Part shown: one piece after another, positions 1 to 6,487 of the stretch
Numbering within the stretch: the first letter of the stretch is position 1
How the letters are laid out: each line of letters begins with the position of its first letter
Origin: a bacterium
GTDB taxonomy: Bacteria > Armatimonadota > HRBIN16
NCBI GenBank assembly: GCA_025057335.1
Contig: JANWXG010000100.1
Location: 1-8,384, forward strand
Length of the DNA: 8,384 nt
Reading direction: 5' to 3'
The notes under the pieces: generated by a model
Told to the model about the DNA's origin: nothing
Databases searched by the model: none
The model's input: only the letters and a program-made list of their open reading frames with translations
Made by a program: the position numbers and the translations under genes

Positions 1-930
1 AGTAGCGGTCTGAGGCTGCTTCAACGCAGCTGGGCGCACGGTAGCGGGGGCGTTCTGTCCCCCCGACGACGCTGAGGCATTTTGCAAACGCGCGCTGAGC
101 TCCTGTTCCATCTTCGCCTGCTGAAGTTGCTGCTGCACTGTGCGGGCGCTGAGGAACTCGTCACGGGCGCGCTGCAACGGCTTGCCCGAGTTGGCTTCCG
201 CGAGGCGGCGCTGTTGTGCTTCCGCTTCGCGCTGCAGTCGCGACATCTGCACCATCGCCTCGCGCTTGCTCAGGCGGGCACGCTGCATCTGTTTGGACAG
301 AGCTTCCAGCCTCGCTGCCAGCTGGCGCATCTTCTCTCTATCCTGACCTGCTGCCTGTTCACGCCATTGCTTCGCCAGCTGCTCTGCTCTCTCGCCTGCG
401 GAGCGCATCGCCTGCTTCTGCTGGCGCGCTTGAGGCGACTGCAGCCACGCCATGTCGGGAGCGAACCAGAGGAAGAGAGCCAACACACTCAGCGCGACCG
501 CCCCCCAGAGGGAACGGGGTACAGCAATCCGAGCAAACCGCTGCAGGTCGATCTCCTGAGCATGGGCTTCGGCGTCCTGTAGCTGCAACCGTTCTATGCC
601 TTCCGACGCGCCGCGCGCCGACAACCATTGCGCCGTGCTCAAGCGCTCCTGAAGGCGCGCCTGCCTGTCCAGCCACAGGGCGACCTGCTCTTGGCGCACG
701 CGCCGCGTCGCACCAGATATTATCCCCGCAGACAGCCCGACGACTACGACCGCAACGGGATACCAGGGAAGCACGTCCCACTGCATCGCCCATGATAGCG
801 CGAGCAACAGGCTCGCTCCCCCTGCCCCGATGAGCCACCCTACACACGCCCCGTGCAGCAGGTAACCTAGGCGTGCCCGACGCACCGTGCGCAGGATCAG
901 CTGTTGATACGCAGCGGTTGCCTCAGTCAA
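1..930 (-). CDS. Membrane protein with long coiled-coil region, DUF4175-like (3' end outside window)
   Basis: An open frame of 310 codons runs to the window edge without a stop. It begins at TTG (930-928), the first start codon after an in-frame TGA about 30 nt upstream. A GGAG lies 8 nt before it. Hydrophobic segments at about residues 24-48, 53-74 and 138-158 suggest three membrane helices. Between the second and third is the motif LWLDRQARLQERLSTA (85-100), which resembles a conserved stretch I associate with large DUF4175-type membrane proteins of alphaproteobacteria and planctomycetes; that family link is from memory and tentative. Residues 165-283 are rich in Gln, Arg, Glu and Ala with heptad-like leucines, consistent with a long helical coiled coil, followed by an Ala/Ser/Pro-rich stretch. 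The function is unknown; a role in envelope organisation is only a guess. The overlapping frames in this stretch are Arg- and Cys-rich and look non-coding. Confidence 0.82.
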   Translation of the reverse strand, partial: MTEATAAYQQLILRTVRRARLGYLLHGACVGWLIGAGGASLLLALSWAMQWDVLPWYPVAVVVVGLSAGIISGATRRVRQEQVALWLDRQARLQERLSTAQWLSARGASEGIERLQLQDAEAHAQEIDLQRFARIAVPRSLWGAVALSVLALFLWFAPDMAWLQSPQARQQKQAMRSAGERAEQLAKQWREQAAGQDREKMRQLAARLEALSKQMQRARLSKREAMVQMSRLQREAEAQQRRLAEANSGKPLQRARDEFLSARTVQQQLQQAKMEQELSARLQNASASSGGQNAPATVRPAALKQPQTAT

Positions 931-962
931 CCCCGTCGCTCCCTTCTGTGCGCCTTTGCTTC

Positions 963-992
963 AGTTTACACTGTACTCGAGGAAGATTGCAA
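963..992 (-). promoter_or_regulatory. Possible sigma70-type promoter for the membrane protein gene
   Basis: On the minus strand, TTGCAA (992-987) is followed after 18 nt by TAAACT (968-963). Each matches the -35 or -10 consensus at 4 of 6 positions. The start codon at 930 would leave an untranslated leader of roughly 25 nt. The site lies between the hairpin that ends the upstream gene and the TTG start, which is the expected place, but the match is only moderate. Confidence 0.35.
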
Positions 993-1044
993 GGGGTGCC
1001 CGCCCACAGCGGGGTTAGACAGAGGCGTCTGACCCTCTACAGCA

Positions 1045-1079
1045 GACAGAGGGGAGACACTGTTTGCCTCCCCTCTGTC
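1045..1079 (-). terminator. Strong hairpin after the PEP-CTERM gene, probable terminator
   Basis: GACAGAGGGGAG (1045-1056) and CTCCCCTCTGTC (1068-1079) form a perfect 12-bp stem with an 11-nt loop, starting 16 nt after the TAA of the PEP-CTERM gene. No U-tract follows on the minus strand, so it may be a U-less intrinsic terminator or a 3'-end stabilising hairpin. The 9-mer AGACAGAGG of the left arm recurs at 1017-1025. Confidence 0.5.
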
Positions 1080-1095
1080 CGTGCAGTGAAGCTAC

Positions 1096-1653
1096 TTATC
1101 CCCTACGCCTGCGCAGACCGATGAGTGCCGCGACCCCTGTGCCGAGCACTAACAGGCTTGCCGGTTCCGGCACCGGAGACACCCCGATAACCAGCGTGTA
1201 CAAGCCGTCTTCGAGGTGCGTGGCTCCCTCATAGTAGCTGAGCTGGTTTCTACCACCGAAACCATGGAATCCGGTAACGGCAAGGTAGTACCAGCCAGAA
1301 GTAGGCGGCTGCCACTGGATCAAAGAGCCCAAGCCGATGGCGGAGTCATCGTCCCAAACCAAAGCCGACGGGCTGCTGCCATCGAAAAGCGCGATGACCG
1401 TATCCGGGTCAAACGCGCTGTCCATCGGGTAGGTGACAGCCGTCAGGAAGTCGCCTGCGTTCAGCCAGATTTTGATGAAATCGGAGTCGCCCGGCGTCAA
1501 CCGCAACACACCGATATCCGCCCAGGGCGTCGGGTTCATCAGAGCCGGTGCTGCACCTGCCAAGGTGTTGTTCTGCGGCTCTAGGTCGGGAATGCCCGCG
1601 ACCGCCTGCGCCGCCAGCGTCGCCATGACTACGAACGCAAGGACACTTTTCAT
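1096..1653 (-). CDS. Secreted PEP-CTERM protein with PPC-like domain
   Basis: This encodes a small exported protein of 185 residues. Residues 1-19 form a Sec signal peptide with a likely cut after AVA. The middle (about 28-157) resembles a bacterial pre-peptidase C-terminal (PPC) beta-sandwich: an NNT-A start, a GDSDFIKIWLNAGD strand pair, DPDTVIALFD, an acidic WDDDS turn and a WYYLAVTG strand. The C-terminus is a textbook PEP-CTERM signal: VPEP at 160-163, a hydrophobic helix, then RRRR at 181-184. In this family the tail is recognised in the membrane by an exosortase, and the protein is delivered to the surface or exopolysaccharide matrix. No exosortase is visible here. I chose ATG at 1653 over the in-frame TTG at 1656 because AGGAGG lies 7 nt before the ATG but only 4 nt before the TTG. 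The gene has its own promoter and hairpin, so it is probably monocistronic. The ligand or role is unknown. Confidence 0.9.
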   Translation of the reverse strand: MKSVLAFVVMATLAAQAVAGIPDLEPQNNTLAGAAPALMNPTPWADIGVLRLTPGDSDFIKIWLNAGDFLTAVTYPMDSAFDPDTVIALFDGSSPSALVWDDDSAIGLGSLIQWQPPTSGWYYLAVTGFHGFGGRNQLSYYEGATHLEDGLYTLVIGVSPVPEPASLLVLGTGVAALIGLRRRRG

Positions 1654-1660
1654 CAAACTA

Positions 1661-1666
1661 CCTCCT
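1661..1666 (-). promoter_or_regulatory. Shine-Dalgarno site that fixes the PEP-CTERM gene start
   Basis: AGGAGG on the minus strand is a full-strength ribosome binding site. It sits 7 nt upstream of ATG 1653, which selects that codon over the adjacent upstream TTG. Confidence 0.8.
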
Positions 1667-1708
1667 TTTCATGAAAATAGAACACCTTGCCTTGCAAGCA
1701 ACACTGTT

Positions 1709-1738
1709 ATTGTAAAAGCCTGTCACAAAAGGAGTCAA
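1709..1738 (-). promoter_or_regulatory. Sigma70-type promoter for the PEP-CTERM gene
   Basis: TTGACT (1738-1733) and TACAAT (1714-1709) each match consensus at 5 of 6 positions and are 18 nt apart. Transcription should begin near 1702, giving a leader of about 50 nt. The 8-bp palindrome CTTGCAAG at 1691-1698 lies just inside the transcribed region and could be an operator half-site, but this is untested. This is the best promoter in the window. Confidence 0.7.
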
Positions 1739-1941
1739 CAGATATCCTCATTGTGGAGCAAAATCCCGTAGAAATACGAGGGTACTCTGTGGCAGACAGC
1801 TTTTGTTCACCACGCTTATGGTGGACTACCTGAGGCATCCAGAGAGTTCACGTTTTTTGTCTCGTGCCTTTGCGGTAGCGCTGAGGTAATCTCAAGTTCC
1901 TGCCGTTGCCGTTAACGAACACACTGCCCGCAACCTTGAGC
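1739..1941. other. Non-coding spacer, no gene recognised
   Basis: This is the middle of the 322-nt gap between the flavoenzyme and PEP-CTERM genes. I see no plausible coding frame and no tRNA or known RNA fold. It holds a weak 5-bp hairpin (CACCA 1808-1812 with TGGTG 1819-1823) and a six-T run on the plus strand at 1853-1858. These are too far apart to make a terminator. Confidence 0.5.
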
Positions 1942-1968
1942 GGAGGGGGCTCCCACAGAGCCCCCTCC
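1942..1968 (-). terminator. Strong GC hairpin after the SLH flavoenzyme gene, probable terminator
   Basis: GGAGGGGGCTC (1942-1952) and GAGCCCCCTCC (1958-1968) form a perfect 11-bp stem with a 5-nt loop. It starts 7 nt after the TGA stop codon. No U-tract follows on the minus strand. Its position and strength argue for transcript termination or 3'-end protection. Confidence 0.55.
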
Positions 1969-1975
1969 TGCTCTG

Positions 1976-4291
1976 TCACCGCCGCAGGTAGTCTGCCTCC
2001 TCGGGGCGCCATATCGTGTCGCGGATGGTCAGGTAGAGCGTCCTTGCTGCGTCGGCACGAGTCAGGGGACCTTCGGGGAAGAAACGTCTGCCCTCCGTAG
2101 TGAAGGCGTCCGCTCCGTCCCATAGCACCGAAGTGATGCGGTAACGACGCAACGTCTCCACCGCCGCGTAGTGCGGCGAATCGGGTGGCACGTCCAGATA
2201 GCTGGGCTTCTCTGGCGAGACGGGCGTCCATTGTCCCCGTCTTGTCATCACGCCGACCAGCCACTGGGCGAACAGTCCGCGCGAGATGGGCACATCGGGA
2301 CGAAACTGCGCCTCCCCCAGCTGGATGATGCCTGCTGCAACCAGTCCCTCTACCGCCTGTCGTGCAGGATGGTCTGCAGGCAGGTCGGTGTAGGGCAGAA
2401 CAGGTTTCTCCCCAGTGGTTCGGAACCCGCCCAGCTGCAAATGGTGCCACAGCCAGCGCGCAGCGTCAGCGCGAGTGAGCATCTGGTCGGGTTCGAACCG
2501 CTCCTCGGGGAAGTAGCCACGTGCAGCCAGATACTGGATCGCGCGGAAGCCGCGCGTCTCGGCGGTCACGTCGGGGAACCAGTAGAGGTACACACCGTAT
2601 CGGAGCAGCACCTCCTGCACTAGGCGCGAGGGAATGCGCTTCGGTTGGGTGCCGTAGCGTAGCGCCAGTGCTGCCGCCGCACCCGCCGCCTGACCCATGT
2701 TCATGCGCACTGGCTCCATGCGCAGGGTTCCGTATGCCACATGTGTGGCGGAGACAGCAGTCGCTACCAGCACATTGTCCAGCTTCAGCGGCAGCAGGAT
2801 GCCAAACGGTACCTGATACCAGGGCGTATACTTCACCAGCCAAAACTCGCCTTCGCCCAGGTCGGGAGTCGTCCAGTCGGTCTTGGGTTGCACCGCATGC
2901 GAGTCCATTGGGTAGTCGCCGATGGCAATGGAGTCGGGGCGTAGGCGCTCGCGCGCCTTCCACACGTCGCTCTGGTTCATCAGCACATGTCCCACAATAC
3001 GCCGCGCCTCACGCACATACAGCTGCGGCGGGATGTTGCCGTTGTCCCGATACTCATCTTCCGCCAAACCGATGTTTTTCAACCCCAACTCCGTCTGGAT
3101 GTAATACAGGTAGCCTAGGGCATGCCACTTGTAGCGTTCGGCAATCTCGTCGCGCCGCTTCCATCCAGCAGTGGGGTAGTCGTAGTTGATGCCTGGCAGG
3201 TTGCTCCCCTGGGGATGTTGGTTAATCTCGAACTTGCCTCCTGGGAAGCGACCGTATAGGTAAGCCCACGTCTTCTCCCAGGGCGGAGTATGGATATAGT
3301 TGTTCTTGTCGTAGTATGGTGGCTGGGGGATAGTCTTGTCCGCCCCAGGTCCGTAGTCCTTCACTGCCAGCAGGATGGCGTAGGAGGGGATACGCTTATC
3401 GCCCTTGCCTGTGCTACCGGGCAAGATGCGGTCATTGGCGCGGTCGTAGTAGATGTGTCCCGCGTGCGGCTCTTCTGGGGAGCGAGGTTCGCGCCCTACG
3501 CGGAACGGCGCCCCGCCCCATGCGGCGATGTCGCCTTCAAACGTAGCGTCGATGATGATATCCCCCTCGAAGAGGGCTTTGCGTCCCGTGAGCCTGTCCT
3601 GCACCACCACTGCACGTACGCGCCCCTTCTCCCGAACCACTCCGATGGGACGCACGCGGAAATACACGTGGATATTCGGATGCTGGGCGACCATGCCTTT
3701 GAGCAACATGTTCGCCACGCGCGGCTCGTACGCCATGCCGTTGCCCGTGCCATAGTACTGTTGCACAGCGCGGCGGAACTCCTCGAACAGCCCGTTGGAG
3801 CGCGCTGGGTTGCGCATATCCGTGAGGCTCACGCCGTTGCTTATCATGCCGCCGAGGCGGTTGGTCTGCTCCAGCAGGGCGACCGTAACGCCTTCGCGCG
3901 CGGCGGTGACCGCTGCCCCCACGCCTGAGGCGGTTCCTCCTACGACCACTAGCGGGTAGTGGATACGCTGGGGCAGCTCGCGGAAGGTCCGTTCGCTCAC
4001 CTCTGGCGAGGGCTTCTGCGAGCCGTCTGTCATCTGTGCCACCACACGGTAGCGATACGTTTGCGCAGGCTGCAGAGGCTCGTCGACGAACTGCCGTGCG
4101 TTGGCAGGGAGCGTGGCGATAGTCTCGCCATCTCGTAACACCGTGTATGACTGCACCTGCCCCTCTGTCGGAGGCAGCCAGTAGACGTTAATCTGCGTCG
4201 GCGATTGCGCCAGCGCCTCCACAGCGGTCGGCTGCGCCCACGCCGACGCCACAGCAAACAGCACACATGCCACCGTCAGCAACCTCTTCAT
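1976..4291 (-). CDS. Exported FAD-dependent oxidoreductase with FN3 and three SLH domains
   Basis: The product is 771 residues. A Sec-type signal peptide (1-19, MKRLL start, AWA cut site) is followed by an FN3 domain (about 21-105). The flavoprotein domain (about 112-565) is of the FAD_oxidored type: dinucleotide motif VVGGTASG (116-123), the ribose-binding Glu141 ending strand 2, NRLGGM (144-149), DATFEGD (248-254), and the C-terminal FAD-binding segment NVLVATA to MGQAAGAAAAL (506-541). Three SLH repeats end the protein (about 571-619, 632-682, 696-757). Repeats 1 and 3 keep the TRAD version of the TRAE anchoring motif (606-609, 744-747), while repeat 2 has SRGL. SLH domains normally attach proteins to peptidoglycan-linked wall polymer, so the enzyme probably acts at the cell surface; its substrate is unknown. 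ATG 4291 is preferred to an in-frame GTG at 4309 because the signal peptide starts there and a GGGGG lies 6 nt upstream. No clear promoter is seen. Confidence 0.9.
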   Translation of the reverse strand: MKRLLTVACVLFAVASAWAQPTAVEALAQSPTQINVYWLPPTEGQVQSYTVLRDGETIATLPANARQFVDEPLQPAQTYRYRVVAQMTDGSQKPSPEVSERTFRELPQRIHYPLVVVGGTASGVGAAVTAAREGVTVALLEQTNRLGGMISNGVSLTDMRNPARSNGLFEEFRRAVQQYYGTGNGMAYEPRVANMLLKGMVAQHPNIHVYFRVRPIGVVREKGRVRAVVVQDRLTGRKALFEGDIIIDATFEGDIAAWGGAPFRVGREPRSPEEPHAGHIYYDRANDRILPGSTGKGDKRIPSYAILLAVKDYGPGADKTIPQPPYYDKNNYIHTPPWEKTWAYLYGRFPGGKFEINQHPQGSNLPGINYDYPTAGWKRRDEIAERYKWHALGYLYYIQTELGLKNIGLAEDEYRDNGNIPPQLYVREARRIVGHVLMNQSDVWKARERLRPDSIAIGDYPMDSHAVQPKTDWTTPDLGEGEFWLVKYTPWYQVPFGILLPLKLDNVLVATAVSATHVAYGTLRMEPVRMNMGQAAGAAAALALRYGTQPKRIPSRLVQEVLLRYGVYLYWFPDVTAETRGFRAIQYLAARGYFPEERFEPDQMLTRADAARWLWHHLQLGGFRTTGEKPVLPYTDLPADHPARQAVEGLVAAGIIQLGEAQFRPDVPISRGLFAQWLVGVMTRRGQWTPVSPEKPSYLDVPPDSPHYAAVETLRRYRITSVLWDGADAFTTEGRRFFPEGPLTRADAARTLYLTIRDTIWRPEEADYLRR

Positions 4292-4411
4292 CTCCTGCCC
4301 CCTTTCCACGTGGCGGTCTCCGAAATTCTGTTCGCGTCACGCAGAGGGTTTTCCTTATGGAGTAGCGCTTCCCGCGCGAGGTTTCGACGAGGCATTCAGG
4401 GGAGGCAAAGT

Positions 4412-4442
4412 GCCCCCTCCCCAACAGCACAGGAGAGGGGGC
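4412..4442 (-). terminator. GC hairpin after the PKD-domain gene, probable terminator
   Basis: On the minus strand GCCCCCTCTCC (4442-4432) pairs with GGGGAGGGGGC (4422-4412), giving an 11-bp stem with one G-U pair and a 9-nt loop. It begins 5 nt after the TAA of the PKD gene. Only a weak U-containing tail (ACTTTGCC) follows. On the plus strand it is followed by GGTTTTT, but no plus-strand gene reaches it. The downstream arm could alternatively pair with CCTCCCC (minus strand, 4405-4399). Confidence 0.5.
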
Positions 4443-4447
4443 GGTTT

Positions 4448-5623
4448 TTACTCGTTCACGGTAACCTTCGTGGTCGCGACGAAGGGCTTCTTCATGCCAT
4501 AGATGTCGGTGACGGTCAGGGTGACCGTGTACTCGCCCGGCTTGCGGTAACGGGTGGTGACCACGCGCCCCACGGCGTCCTCCTGGATGCCGTCGCTGGC
4601 GTCGAAGTCCCAGGAGTAGCGCAGGGGCGTGATACCCGCGCTCGCGCGCGCCTCCAGCCGCACTAGGTCGTTTGCGGCGACAATCTGCTCCTCTCCCGCG
4701 TCGCCCGTGATGGGAGTGGCGTCCGTTGCGACGCGAATCTCGCCGACGTAGAACACGCCGTAGGCGTCGCCAAACACGCGGATTTCGCGAATCTGCGCCT
4801 CAGGGGACAGTCCCTTGAACGCTCCCAGCGCGACACCGATGGGGAACCAGCCCTCTTGGTCGGTGAGGGGCGGATCAAAGGGGGCAACCGCCTCGTACTG
4901 CTTGCCGTCTGCGGTCACCACTACCACGCGCATCTGGCGCATGACGCGCGTGGTCATGGTCGGCGCCGTGTAACCGCCCTGATACGGACCGTAACCGGGC
5001 ATTCCGGGAAAACCGCCAAGCATGCCGCCTGTGCGCCGTCCCGTCCCTGTCGTGGGTGCACCGGGCATACCACCCATCCCGGGCGCAGGCCCCCCCATGA
5101 TGGGACCTGAGGGCGGACCAGCCACGCCGCCAGCGCGCCCACCTGCACGCCCCGCACCTGTGATCGCTCCACCGACCCTGCCCGCACCACGCGGCCCCGC
5201 AAGACCGCCAATGTCTGGCGCGCCTATGCTAGGCATCCCGGGTACGCCTGGCATGCCATATCCTCTGCCGTAGCCCGTCGTATACCAGTTGCCTGTACCG
5301 CCAGGCAGTCGTACCTGAAACACCAGATAGGCGTTGGGGTCCATGGCGAAGTTCCTTAGGCTCACTGGCTGCTGGAAGGCGATTCGTCCCCCTTGATAGA
5401 AGCCCTGGGTCACCACCTGCAGGGACGTGCTGCCGATGTATACCGCCTCACCCGTTTCCCGGATGTCTCCGCTTCCCCATCCGCTGAGTATCAGCCCTGC
5501 GTCGGCGGGACGGTCGCCCTTAAAAAGCACCAGTTCCTGCTGTGCGGATGCCGTCAGGCAGAGGGCAACCCCCACTGCTGCCAACACCGCTAGCACGCTG
5601 CTTCTGATTCCTCTTGTGCGCAC
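4448..5623 (-). CDS. Exported PKD-domain protein with Gly/Pro-rich insert
   Basis: The product is 391 residues. It starts at GTG 5623, with GAGGTG 7 nt upstream. Residues 1-27 form a signal peptide (cut after SASA-like TASA). Residues 28-110 and 225-305 look like two halves of one beta-sandwich, possibly a carbohydrate-binding-like jelly roll: YIGSTSLQVVTQGFYQGGRIAF and YLVFQVRLPGG in the first half, GWFPIGVALGAFKGL and VFYVGEIRV in the second. Between them lies a low-complexity insert (about 116-220) dominated by Gly, Pro, Ala and Met. The C-terminus (about 306-391) is a PKD domain with YSWDFDASDG and KPGEYTVTLTVTD. PKD domains usually support protein-protein or polysaccharide contact outside the cell. 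The gene begins 27 nt after ymdB, so it may be co-transcribed with rny-ymdB. I do not recognise a named family; a surface or matrix role is inferred from the architecture. Confidence 0.88.
   Translation of the reverse strand: MRTRGIRSSVLAVLAAVGVALCLTASAQQELVLFKGDRPADAGLILSGWGSGDIRETGEAVYIGSTSLQVVTQGFYQGGRIAFQQPVSLRNFAMDPNAYLVFQVRLPGGTGNWYTTGYGRGYGMPGVPGMPSIGAPDIGGLAGPRGAGRVGGAITGAGRAGGRAGGVAGPPSGPIMGGPAPGMGGMPGAPTTGTGRRTGGMLGGFPGMPGYGPYQGGYTAPTMTTRVMRQMRVVVVTADGKQYEAVAPFDPPLTDQEGWFPIGVALGAFKGLSPEAQIREIRVFGDAYGVFYVGEIRVATDATPITGDAGEEQIVAANDLVRLEARASAGITPLRYSWDFDASDGIQEDAVGRVVTTRYRKPGEYTVTLTVTDIYGMKKPFVATTKVTVNE
4964..5281 (-). repeat. Low-complexity Gly/Pro/Ala/Met-rich coding segment
   Basis: This part of the PKD protein gene (residues about 115-220) encodes loosely repeated units such as GMPG, GGVAGPP, GGPAPGMGG and GGFPGMPG. 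The repeats are irregular rather than exact tandem copies. Likely an extended, flexible or collagen-like surface loop. Its DNA is rich in GGC and CCN codons and may vary in length between strains. Confidence 0.7.
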
Positions 5624-5650
5624 TTCGGTTCACCTCGTTTCCGTAGAGTG

Positions 5651-6487
5651 CTATCCCGGAAGGAGCCCCTGTTCTGTATGCAGCGTTACCCCATCCGTAT
5701 GGGGCAATGCCTGCAGCCGTTGTATCTGCCTGGCGCGCGCGGTGCTCGCGTCGAGCTCCACAAACACTCCCTGCACGGCAGGACGACCGCGCGCTGCCTC
5801 AAACTTCACGGGCAGCTGCGAACGAAACCGCTGCACCACCTGCTCCACCTGCATGCCGATGACTGAGTCCAGCGCACCACACATGCCCGCATCGGTAATA
5901 TACGCCGTACCGCCCGGCAGGATGCGGGCGTCCGCCGTCTGTACATGCGTGTGCGTACCCACTACCGCGCTACAGCGTCCGTCCACATACCAACCGAACG
6001 CCTGCGCCTCGGAGGTGGCTTCCGCGTGGAAGTCTACGAGCACCAGCGGTGTGGTGCGAATGACCTCTTCGAGTATAGCATCTATCGCCCGAAACGGGCA
6101 ATCCACTAGGTCCATGAACACCCTGCCGCACAGGTTGACCACTGCCAGTTGATGCACGCCTGCAGAGTATACCGCCCAACCGCGCCCAGGGGCGCCCGGC
6201 GGGTAGTTGGCGGGGCGCAGGATGCGCGGCTCGGCGTCCAGATAGGCGTACACCGCCTTCTCTTTCCACGCATGATTGCCAGTGGTGAGCACGTCGATGC
6301 CGTCCTGCAGCAGCTGCGTGGCAATCTCGGCGGTGATACCGATGCCTCCTGCGGCGTTCTCGCCGTTGGCAATCACGATGTCGGGAGCGAACTCCCTTTT
6401 CAGGTGAGGCAGGCACGCCTGCACCGCCTGGCGCCCCGCTCTGCCCACGATGTCGCCCAGAAACAGCACGCGCACTGTCGCGCTCAT
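5651..6487 (-). CDS. ymdB: YmdB-family metallophosphoesterase (TIGR00282)
   Basis: At 278 residues this is a normal, complete member of the YmdB family of calcineurin-like phosphoesterases. Family members hydrolyse cyclic nucleotides in vitro and affect biofilm and motility choices in Bacillus, acting in the cytoplasm. All expected dimetal residues are present: Asp12 in GDIVGRAGR, Glu43 and Asn44 in NGEN, Asn71 and His72 in GNHAW, His154 in DFHAEATSE, and His179 and His181 in GTHTHVQT. From memory, the spacing matches characterised members with a constant offset of four residues. The ATG overlaps the rny stop as ATGA (6487-6484), so translation is probably coupled to RNase Y. This partnership is conserved in many bacteria. 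The stop is TAG at 5653-5651. In Bacillus the next gene is spoVS; here it is an exported PKD protein instead. Confidence 0.96.
   Translation of the reverse strand: MSATVRVLFLGDIVGRAGRQAVQACLPHLKREFAPDIVIANGENAAGGIGITAEIATQLLQDGIDVLTTGNHAWKEKAVYAYLDAEPRILRPANYPPGAPGRGWAVYSAGVHQLAVVNLCGRVFMDLVDCPFRAIDAILEEVIRTTPLVLVDFHAEATSEAQAFGWYVDGRCSAVVGTHTHVQTADARILPGGTAYITDAGMCGALDSVIGMQVEQVVQRFRSQLPVKFEAARGRPAVQGVFVELDASTARARQIQRLQALPHTDGVTLHTEQGLLPG

Noticed and set aside
82..833. Plus-strand open frames of 166 and 205 codons and a minus-strand frame of 162 codons (359-847)
   Set aside because: They overlap the 310-codon minus-strand frame. Their products are rich in Arg, Cys, His and Ser without recognisable domains, and none has a good ribosome site.
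1808..1823. CACCA/TGGTG stem as a small RNA or terminator
   Set aside because: It has only 5 bp, no adjacent T-run and no associated gene; such stems are common by chance.
1848..2450. 200-codon minus-strand frame
   Set aside because: It overlaps the SLH part of the flavoenzyme gene in another frame and reads through its terminator-like hairpin. Composition is typical of a shadow frame.
2521..3189. 222-codon plus-strand frame
   Set aside because: It is antisense to the flavoenzyme gene. The product is Ser/Arg/Cys/Pro-rich with no domain, as expected opposite GC-rich coding DNA.
4412..4450. Plus-strand intrinsic terminator (stem followed by TTTTT)
   Set aside because: It looks good in isolation, but no plus-strand gene leads into it. 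The T-run is explained by the end of the PKD coding sequence and its TAA stop.
5427..6152. 241-codon plus-strand frame
   Set aside because: It is antisense to ymdB, whose catalytic motifs are intact, and has no recognisable motif of its own.
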